DNA from: Bacteroidales bacterium
GTDB taxonomy: Bacteria; Bacteroidota; Bacteroidia; Bacteroidales; UBA12077
Direction of reading: 5' to 3'
DNA: 13,084 nt
Assembly: GCA_030156305.1 (NCBI GenBank)
Contig: JASGMZ010000062.1
Location: 1-13,084 of the forward strand
Shown here: one piece after another, positions 1-5,649 of the stretch
Position numbering within the stretch: position 1 is the stretch's first letter
Layout of the letters: each line of letters begins with the position of its first letter
Position numbers and translations under genes: made by a program
Notes under the pieces: generated by a model
Told to the model about the DNA's origin: nothing
Databases searched by the model: none
What the model saw: the letters and a program-made list of their open reading frames with translations, nothing else

Positions 1-862
1 GGATTTCAGCATCCGCATAGCATTTTCTTTATTTTTTAATTGTGAGCGGGTTTCCTGATTTTCTATAACAATACCAGTTGGTGCATGACGTAAGCGTACG
101 GCGGTTTCTACTTTATTCACATGTTGGCCTCCTGCACCGCTGGATCTGTATGTTTCCCATGTTATGTCCGCAGGGTTAATATTGATTTCAATGTTATCAT
201 CCACAACGGGTGAAACATAAACAGATGCAAATGAGGTATGTCTTCGGTTATTGGAATCGAATGGCGAGAGGCGCACTAAGCGGTGAACACCATTCTCACT
301 TTTTAGATATCCATAAGCATATTCGCCGACAAATTCCAGGGTAACTGTATTTATTCCGGCTTCATCGCCAGGTTGATAATTTACTTCTTTAACTTTATAA
401 TTGTTTCGTTCGCCCCAGCGAATGTACATTCTCATCAGCATTTCAGCCCAGTCGTGGCTTTCAGTACCTCCAGCTCCCGGATTTATTTGTAAATAAGCAC
501 CTAAGGCATCTTCTTCGTTACGGAGCATATTTTTTAGCTCCAGCTCTTCAATGAGCTTAAGGGTTTTTTCATATTGGCAGTCAACTTCTGCTTCTTCAAT
601 CTCACCTTCTTTATAAAAATCGAGCGCAAGCTGAAGCTCATCAACCTGGGTTCTTATTTCGTTAAAAGCGGTTGTCCATGCTTTTAGTTCCGAGATTTGT
701 TTTAGTTGTTTTTTTGCTTGTTGAGGATCGTCCCAAAAATCAGGAGCCTGTGTTTTTTCTTCTTCTTCTTCTATTCGAATGGCCTTCCCTTCTATGTCAA
801 AGATGCCTCCTCAACGCATCTGTACGTTTTTCAACTTCTTTTAATTGTTCGTTAGTGATCAT
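1..862 (-). CDS. prfB: Peptide chain release factor 2 (RF2), programmed +1 frameshift, C-terminus cut by window edge
   Basis: RF2 recognises UGA and UAA stop codons in the ribosomal A site and triggers peptide release. Frame 0 starts at the ATG at 862-860 (MITNEQLKEVEKRT...) and meets an in-frame TGA at 799-797 after 21 codons. A +1 shift to GAC at 798-796 continues the protein as DIEGKAIRIE and runs open to base 1. About 287 residues are visible; the family is usually about 360, so the C-terminus lies outside the window. The stop-recognition tripeptide SPF is at about residues 199-201 and the catalytic GGQ at about 244-246, in the context YRSSGAGGQHVNKVETAV. The residue four before the first GGQ glycine is Ser; as I recall, it is Thr in E. 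coli K-12 and Ala in many other bacteria. A run of five Glu codons follows the shift site. The A-rich leader has no Shine-Dalgarno motif. PrmC, which methylates the GGQ glutamine, is also encoded in this window. Confidence 0.96.
796..811 (-). other. prfB: Programmed +1 ribosomal frameshift site of prfB
   Basis: On the minus strand the sequence reads AGGAGG CAT CTT TGA C. The Shine-Dalgarno-like AGGAGG (811-806) is separated by 3 nt from the CTT slip codon (802-800), which is followed by the TGA stop (799-797) and a C. This is the architecture of the E. coli RF2 site (AGGGGG TAT CTT TGA C). Low RF2 makes the ribosome pause at TGA and slip forward by one base, giving autoregulation. The RF2 protein is continuous only if the T at base 799 is skipped. 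Confidence 0.95.
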
Positions 863-889
863 AATGTTTTAATATTACTACGATTTTTA

Positions 890-897
890 CAAAAGTA
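890..897 (-). promoter_or_regulatory. Candidate -7 promoter element for prfB
   Basis: The minus strand reads TACTTTTG, an exact match to the Bacteroidetes -7 consensus TAnnTTTG and identical to the element in front of the tRNA-Glu gene in this window. It lies 27 bp upstream of the prfB start, which would give a leader of roughly 20 nt. I could not find a TTG at the expected -33 spacing, so this is only a half-supported promoter. Confidence 0.45.
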
Positions 898-930
898 ACA
901 AATCTTAAGTAATTTGGGCCGTTGAATCAA

Positions 931-956
931 TAAAAAAGGGAGCTATGCTCCCTTTT
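931..956 (-). terminator. Intrinsic terminator after the small LPP20-like lipoprotein gene
   Basis: A perfect 10-bp stem is formed by AAAAGGGAGC (934-943) and GCTCCCTTTT (947-956) around a 3-nt loop. Read on the minus strand it ends in a run of six T, starting 24 bp past the stop codon at 980. It separates the lipoprotein operon from prfB, which must therefore have its own promoter. Confidence 0.85.
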
Positions 957-979
957 AACTGTTGTTCAAATGGTATTTA

Positions 980-1573
980 TTAATAAGCACCACTTTGTTC
1001 CAATTTTTCCATTTCTTTGTCGAAAGTTTCTTTGTATTTTTCGTAATCATAATCAACTTTCAAACGCTGGTCTCTTGAAAGCCTGTTGTTAAGTGCTTCT
1101 TCTAAAGCATCAACACCCATTTCAATAGCCATATAACATTTGTATGTTCCGGCTTTGGTTTGCGTAATTTTTTCGCAAATAGTTTTTACGTTGTTTAGTT
1201 GTTGATTGATTACTTCTCTTGAAAGTGACTCGAATCTTTCTTCTACTTCTTCAACATTGTTAAACTCGCGTGAGTTAACATAATTGTCTGTAGTTCCTTT
1301 GATTACGGTTTGGATTTGACCTGCGAGAGCAGCTTTACTGTTGCTGGTTGCTTTTTTACGGGCAATTTCCATATCTGTACTTTCACCAGTAGCGTTAGCT
1401 CTAAAATTATTTTTATCGCTTCTGTAATCCGGGCCTGAGCAGAATACTTCAACTAGAGTTTCGCCCTTAACATCGGTGACTTCTTTTTTTGATTTACAGC
1501 TGGTAAAGGTGCTGCCAAAAATAACAACTCCTGCCAATAGTAATCCAAATGATTTGTAAATTCTTTTTTTCAT
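980..1573 (-). CDS. LPP20-like lipoprotein, 197 aa
   Basis: This is a secreted lipoprotein of unknown function. The N-terminus is a lipoprotein signal peptide: basic MKKR, a hydrophobic stretch to about residue 22, then a loose lipobox ending at Cys26 (FTSC). The residues after the cysteine are KSKK rather than acidic, so the Bacteroidetes surface-export signal is absent and I infer anchoring on the periplasmic side. Residues about 60-160 contain an alanine-spaced helix (EIARKKATSNSKAALAGQI) followed by a beta-rich part (TYKCYMAIEM), the pattern of the LPP20/FlgO-like fold. The C-terminus (about 165-197) is charged and helical. It lies 38 bp downstream of a second, larger LPP20-domain lipoprotein gene on the same strand and is followed directly by a terminator, so it is probably the last gene of an operon. 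The LPP20 assignment comes from pattern reading and is less certain than for its neighbour. Confidence 0.72.
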   Translation of the reverse strand: MKKRIYKSFGLLLAGVVIFGSTFTSCKSKKEVTDVKGETLVEVFCSGPDYRSDKNNFRANATGESTDMEIARKKATSNSKAALAGQIQTVIKGTTDNYVNSREFNNVEEVEERFESLSREVINQQLNNVKTICEKITQTKAGTYKCYMAIEMGVDALEEALNNRLSRDQRLKVDYDYEKYKETFDKEMEKLEQSGAY

Positions 1574-1611
1574 AACTTTGAATTTTAAAATTAATAATTG
1601 AGATTTCTGTT

Positions 1612-3003
1612 TTATAGTTTAATTGTTCTTATTTTTGGAATCATTTCGCTAATAATTCTTTCTTTTGTTTTTTCTATTGCATTTTCGGCTGCATTGTTGT
1701 AGCTTCCAGATTTCATCCCTTTAACATTCGTAATATTTTGAGTGAAAACTTCCATGCCGGTTTTCAGATTTTTAATAGATAGGCTACAATTTAGAAAAGC
1801 GGTATGTAAATTATATTGATCCAATTTTTCACCTTCAATAACTGATGATTTTATTTTAATTAATACATCTGCTTTTTCCCTGTCTTCAGTAAAAGAGAAA
1901 AAGTTTTCGGAAAGTTCCGATTTTAAAATATTGGTAATGGGTTTTCTTTTACTGTTTTGGCCAAAAAATAATTCTTCCGATTCAAGATACGCAAATAATT
2001 CATTCACTTTAACCATAATATTGCCATAAGGAATTGTTCCTCTTTCTGAAAACATTTGCTTTAGAAAATTATCCGGAGCGTCCTTACCAAGATAATTAGC
2101 CATATCAAATTGTGCTCTGATTATTTGATTTTTTCCTTTAGGAGCCTGATTAGCAATAGAGCATTTAGCTATTCCATCGTTTTTTGATACTACTTTTTCT
2201 TGCGCATTAATTTCTGAATCAGGAAAATAAAAAATAATTGGAATATTCCCCAGGTTTTGAGTTTCAAGGGGTGTTTTGTATTGGACTTTGGCATAAACCG
2301 GCTCACTGTTAGCAGATAGAGCATTTATTTCAAAGAGTTCTTTTTCAGGTTTTATTACAATGTTTGAAAAAATTTCTTGTATTGATTGGAAAATTGCATT
2401 ATCCAGGTAAATTCTTCCTTCTTCTAAAAGAAATACAGATAAATCTTCGTCTAAATGTTTTTTTATGGCATCAAACGCTTTAACATAAAAGATGATTGCG
2501 TTATTAATATCGTATTTTTTCTCTGAGGCTTGTGCTTTTTCAAAAAAATCTTTGGATAGATTTTTGGCTTTCTCCAGTTTTTCGCGTTTTTTTCTTTCAT
2601 ATTCAGCTTTCGAAAGACGATAGTAAACCCAATATTCATTTTTATCTTCGTAAGTATCAATTAATTCATACCCCTCAATTTCATTTTTGGCTTTTAAGTT
2701 AATGTAGGCTTCATAACTTTCTTTAAACCCAGAGTTATCCTCAAATTGATGAAGTAATGAATGGGTAGAGACATTAACTGAAATTTCTGAAATAAGATCA
2801 GCTAAAGCATTATTTTTTGCTGCTTGTAAATAATCGTTGTTTGTTTTATTTGATTTGCCAATACCAATATAATACTCATTATCAATGGGTTTTTGAGACA
2901 CCCACTTGGGTTTCTTTTGTGCAGCATTAATAACCGTACACGATTGAAAGGGCACAATCAATGCAGCCAATAAAATAAAAGATGTTTTTAATTTTCGTAA
3001 CAT
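1612..3003 (-). CDS. LPP20-domain lipoprotein, 463 aa, multi-domain
   Basis: This is an envelope lipoprotein of unknown function. The signal peptide (residues 1-21) ends in a lipobox with Cys22 (VPFQSC). The following TVINAAQKK has no acidic surface-export signal, which suggests a periplasmic-facing anchor. Residues about 31-136 carry the LPP20 pattern: PKWVSQKP, YYIGIGKS, then an alanine-rich helix (QAAKNNALADLISEI) and a closing strand with WVYYRLS. Residues about 140-205 are helical, charged and TPR-like (NAIIFYVKAFDAIKKH). Residues about 225-310 look beta-rich and Ig-like. The C-terminal part, about 355-463, has alternating strands and a final helix. It lies 73 bp downstream of recX with no clear terminator or promoter between them, so read-through from prmC-recX is possible. 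Domain limits beyond the LPP20 region are inference. Confidence 0.8.
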   Translation of the reverse strand: MLRKLKTSFILLAALIVPFQSCTVINAAQKKPKWVSQKPIDNEYYIGIGKSNKTNNDYLQAAKNNALADLISEISVNVSTHSLLHQFEDNSGFKESYEAYINLKAKNEIEGYELIDTYEDKNEYWVYYRLSKAEYERKKREKLEKAKNLSKDFFEKAQASEKKYDINNAIIFYVKAFDAIKKHLDEDLSVFLLEEGRIYLDNAIFQSIQEIFSNIVIKPEKELFEINALSANSEPVYAKVQYKTPLETQNLGNIPIIFYFPDSEINAQEKVVSKNDGIAKCSIANQAPKGKNQIIRAQFDMANYLGKDAPDNFLKQMFSERGTIPYGNIMVKVNELFAYLESEELFFGQNSKRKPITNILKSELSENFFSFTEDREKADVLIKIKSSVIEGEKLDQYNLHTAFLNCSLSIKNLKTGMEVFTQNITNVKGMKSGSYNNAAENAIEKTKERIISEMIPKIRTIKL

Positions 3004-3076
3004 GGGCTGTTTGATTTTATCTTTAGGTAAAAATAAGTAATATTCAGTTTAAACATGTTGTTTGATGCATAAATTT

Positions 3077-3565
3077 TTAGTTATCTTTTCTTTTATTTAC
3101 CACCGAGTTTACCATATCAAATACCTTGCCATTTTCAAATCCTCTTGAAACAGCAAACCTTACAAGCTTAGATTTTATAGTGTATTCATCAGTATCTTTC
3201 AACGAGTTTAATTTCTTTATTAGTTCTTTTTCCAGCACTTGTTGGTATTCGTACAAAGGGATTTCATTCATCCCTTTTTGGATAAAGTTTTCAGGAATAT
3301 TTTTTTGTTTTAATGCATACTCAATTTTTACTTTTCCCCATTTATTAAACCGGAATTTTTCTTTAACAAAAGCTTTGGCAAAACGCTCTTCATCAATAAA
3401 TTTATCTTCAATAAGTTTTGTTATTAAAGGTTCAACATCGGTTTTATTAATACCCCATTGATAGAATTTTTGTTTTATATCTTCAATGCACTTTTCCTTT
3501 TGTGCACATAGGTTTTGGGCTTTTTCTAATGCCTGTTTTGCTGATATTTTTTTTGGGCTTGCCAT
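3077..3565 (-). CDS. recX: Regulatory protein RecX, 162 aa
   Basis: RecX binds RecA and RecA-DNA filaments and restrains recombinase and SOS-inducing activity in the cytoplasm. The protein is the normal size for the family and almost entirely helical, as expected for tandem three-helix repeats. The recognisable RecX patterns are LITKLIEDKFIDEERFAKAFV (about residues 48-68), where the family shows L...gyidDerfA, then KWGKVKIEYALKQKNIP (about 75-91) and a basic third repeat with KLVRFAVSRGF. The start lies only 5 bp past the prmC stop codon, so the two genes are probably translated from one transcript. No recA is present in the window, which is common for recX in this phylum. Confidence 0.9.
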   Translation of the reverse strand: MASPKKISAKQALEKAQNLCAQKEKCIEDIKQKFYQWGINKTDVEPLITKLIEDKFIDEERFAKAFVKEKFRFNKWGKVKIEYALKQKNIPENFIQKGMNEIPLYEYQQVLEKELIKKLNSLKDTDEYTIKSKLVRFAVSRGFENGKVFDMVNSVVNKRKDN

Positions 3566-3570
3566 ATATA

Positions 3571-4434
3571 TTATCTTAGAATTCCACGTATCATTCTGTT
3601 TTTGTCGTTAATATCTTTTTTTAACCGGATGTTTTGGAATTTTTTTTCTTCGAGGAGCCATGCGGTTTCTTTTCCAAAATTTTCATTAATTTCGAAATAT
3701 AACTTTCCGCCTTTTTTTAGATGTTTAAGTGCAAAATCAATGATTGCTCTATAATAAAGCAGTGGATCATTGTTGGGAACAAATAGCGCTTCTTCCGGTT
3801 CATAATTTAGTACATTGAGATGCATAAATTGTTTTTCTTTTTCCGTTACATAAGGAGGGTTACTAACAATTATATCAAAAGCATCATCATTATCGAACTG
3901 ATTATGATGTAATATATCGAAATAAGAGATATGTATTTTTGTATGATTTAATTTACTGTTACGGCGAGTAATTGATAATGCATCAGCAGAATTATCTAAT
4001 GCATAAATAAATGATTTGGGTAGGTTTTTAGCCAATGAAATAGCTATACAGCCACTTCCCGTTCCAATATCGGCTATGTGTTGGTATTGATTTTTATTTT
4101 CAGCAATAATCCAGTCTACTAACTCTTCTGTTTCCGGACGAGGAATTAAAACTCCCGGAGCTACAATAAAAGGAAGATTATAAAATTCTGTTTGGCCTAA
4201 AATATACTGTATGGGTTTAAAAGTTTTTAATTCTTTAATATTGTCGATTATTCGGTGAACAATATTTTCATTTATTTCTTCCTCCTGGTTTAATTGTATT
4301 TGTACTTTTGAGTATTTGAAATAATAATGTAAAATAAGATATATAAAACTATTTATTTCCTGTAATGGATAATAGTTGTTTAATTCTGATTTTATTAGCG
4401 AAATTATTTTCTTTATCGTATATTTTGGCATCAT
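3571..4434 (-). CDS. prmC: Release factor glutamine N5-methyltransferase PrmC (HemK), 287 aa
   Basis: PrmC transfers a methyl group from S-adenosylmethionine to the glutamine of the GGQ loop in RF1 and RF2, which raises their peptide-release activity. The N-terminal helical domain (about residues 1-75) would bind the release factor. QYILGQTEFY and VLIPRPETEELVD (about 76-107) are characteristic PrmC blocks. The SAM-binding motif DIGTGSGC is at 122-129, and the substrate-glutamine motif NPPY is at 192-195 (SNPPYVTEKE). Length is typical. Two Met codons open the frame (MMPKYT); either 4434 or 4431 could be the true start. recX follows after 5 bp. ribD diverges from it with just 22 bp between start codons. 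One of its substrates, RF2, is encoded about 2.7 kb downstream on the same strand. Confidence 0.95.
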   Translation of the reverse strand: MMPKYTIKKIISLIKSELNNYYPLQEINSFIYLILHYYFKYSKVQIQLNQEEEINENIVHRIIDNIKELKTFKPIQYILGQTEFYNLPFIVAPGVLIPRPETEELVDWIIAENKNQYQHIADIGTGSGCIAISLAKNLPKSFIYALDNSADALSITRRNSKLNHTKIHISYFDILHHNQFDNDDAFDIIVSNPPYVTEKEKQFMHLNVLNYEPEEALFVPNNDPLLYYRAIIDFALKHLKKGGKLYFEINENFGKETAWLLEEKKFQNIRLKKDINDKNRMIRGILR

Positions 4435-4438
4435 TTTT

Positions 4439-4472
4439 CAAATTTAAAAAAATTGTATGATCGATAATACAA
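4439..4472 (-). promoter_or_regulatory. Candidate promoter for prmC-recX
   Basis: The minus strand shows TAAATTTG at 4446-4439, an exact fit to the TAnnTTTG -7 consensus, with a TTG at 4472-4470 at a 23-bp spacing, the long end of what is accepted. It lies inside the 22-bp prmC/ribD gap and the first ribD codons. Transcription would begin within a few bases of the prmC start codon, which suggests a leaderless or nearly leaderless message. AT-rich sequence makes chance matches likely, so confidence is low. Confidence 0.35.
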
Positions 4473-5545
4473 TAAAAGAAAAATATATGCAGCGGTGCAT
4501 AGAATTAGCAAGGTTAGGCTTAGGAAATACTGCACCTAATCCAATGGTGGGGTCGGTAGTTGTATACAATAATAAAATTATTGGAGAAGGTTATCATCGA
4601 AAATGTGGAGAAGCACATGCTGAGGTAAATGCAATAAATGCTGTAAAAAATAAAGAGTTATTACAAAAATCGGCCCTATATGTTAACCTTGAACCATGTT
4701 CACATTATGGAAAAACACCACCCTGTGCTAATTTAATTGCACAATTAAAAATTCCTGAAGTTGTTATTGGAACTATTGATACAGCCTCGCATGTTTCTGG
4801 TAAAGGAATTGAAATATTAAAACAAGCCGGATGTAAAGTTACGGTTGGGGTGCTTGAAAAAGAATCGAGAGAGATAAACAAACGATTTTTTACTTTTTAT
4901 GAAAAAAAACGTCCGTACATTATTTTAAAATGGGCTGAAACATTGGATGGCTTTATTGATGTTTTGCGTACCGAAGATTATCCTGTTAAACCCTCCTGGA
5001 TTACGAATGAATTCTCTAAAATGCTTGTGCATAAATGGCGGGCCGAAGAACAAGCAATATTGATAGGAACTAATACAGCAACAGCCGATAATCCTACCTT
5101 AACAACACGTAACTGGCCTGGCACACATCCTTTTCGTATTGTATTTGATCGAGATTTAAAGCTATCATCAAATTTAAATATTTTTAATAAAGATGCCGAA
5201 ACAGTTATCGTTGCTGATAAATTAATGAGAAAAAAATCAAATAAAAATTTTCATTCAAATATTGATATCTTATTTGTAGATTATAATCAAGGGTTTGATA
5301 AACAGATTTTTGAATTTTTTGTGAGACAAAATATACAATCCATAATTATTGAAGGTGGCGCTAAAGTATTAAATTATTTTATTAATAATGATTTATGGGA
5401 CGAAGCCCGCATTTTTGTGGGGAATAAAAAGTTTATGAAGGGAATAGAAGCTCCACAAATAACAGGAAAAGTTATTCAAAAGGAAAATTTGGGCAACAGT
5501 AAGTTACTTTTAATCAAAAATAAACCGATATTTAAGGATAATTAA
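4457..5545 (+). CDS. ribD: Riboflavin biosynthesis protein RibD (deaminase/reductase), 362 aa
   Basis: RibD is a cytoplasmic bifunctional enzyme. It deaminates 2,5-diamino-6-ribosylamino-4(3H)-pyrimidinone 5'-phosphate and then reduces the ribosyl side chain with NADPH, early steps on the GTP branch to riboflavin. The deaminase domain (about residues 6-148) carries the zinc site His54 (HAEVNAI, with catalytic Glu56), Cys81 (EPCSHYGKTPPC) and Cys90. The reductase domain (about 150-362) contains KWAETLDGFID, HKWRAEEQAILIGTNTATAD and the C-terminal IIIEGGAKVLNYF. Length is typical for the fused protein. The start at 4457 leaves a standard N-terminus ending in EKYMQRCIELA; Met11 is a less likely alternative. 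No other rib gene is present. There is no clear promoter for it in the short divergent gap, only a TATATTTTG near-match inside prmC. Confidence 0.95.
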   Translation: MIDNTIKEKYMQRCIELARLGLGNTAPNPMVGSVVVYNNKIIGEGYHRKCGEAHAEVNAINAVKNKELLQKSALYVNLEPCSHYGKTPPCANLIAQLKIPEVVIGTIDTASHVSGKGIEILKQAGCKVTVGVLEKESREINKRFFTFYEKKRPYIILKWAETLDGFIDVLRTEDYPVKPSWITNEFSKMLVHKWRAEEQAILIGTNTATADNPTLTTRNWPGTHPFRIVFDRDLKLSSNLNIFNKDAETVIVADKLMRKKSNKNFHSNIDILFVDYNQGFDKQIFEFFVRQNIQSIIIEGGAKVLNYFINNDLWDEARIFVGNKKFMKGIEAPQITGKVIQKENLGNSKLLLIKNKPIFKDN

Positions 5546-5588
5546 TAAAGAGTTATCATAAAAATTTTAAAAATAATAAAAGCTTTTG

Positions 5589-5596
5589 TAAATTTG
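5589..5596 (+). promoter_or_regulatory. Candidate -7 promoter element for the caspase-lipoprotein operon
   Basis: TAAATTTG matches the Bacteroidetes TAnnTTTG consensus exactly, about 54 bp upstream of the favoured start at 5650. Transcription would begin near 5602, which argues against using the ATG at 5602 and for the one at 5650. No TTG was seen at -33. The 104-bp gap from ribD also lacks an evident terminator, so read-through is possible. Confidence 0.4.
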
Positions 5597-5649
5597 ATAC
5601 AATGAATTTATTAACAACTGAACCAAAAAACCAATTAAAACTTAATCAT

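Noticed and set aside
757..776. TTC triplet run in prfB as a possible phase-variable microsatellite
   Set aside because: It encodes five Glu in a tolerant part of RF2; triplet changes keep the frame, so no on/off switching would result.
797..862. prfB as a pseudogene broken by an early TGA
   Set aside because: The TGA lies in a textbook RF2 frameshift site, and the protein continues intact in the +1 frame with SPF and GGQ motifs.
672..872. Open frame of 66 codons on the plus strand across the 5' part of prfB
   Set aside because: It is antisense to the conserved, frameshifted RF2 N-terminus, has a low-complexity Leu/Phe translation, and has no start context or homology pattern.
2463..2660. 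65-codon frame on the minus strand inside the large LPP20 lipoprotein gene
   Set aside because: It is a different frame of a well-supported coding region with a Lys-rich composition and no motif.
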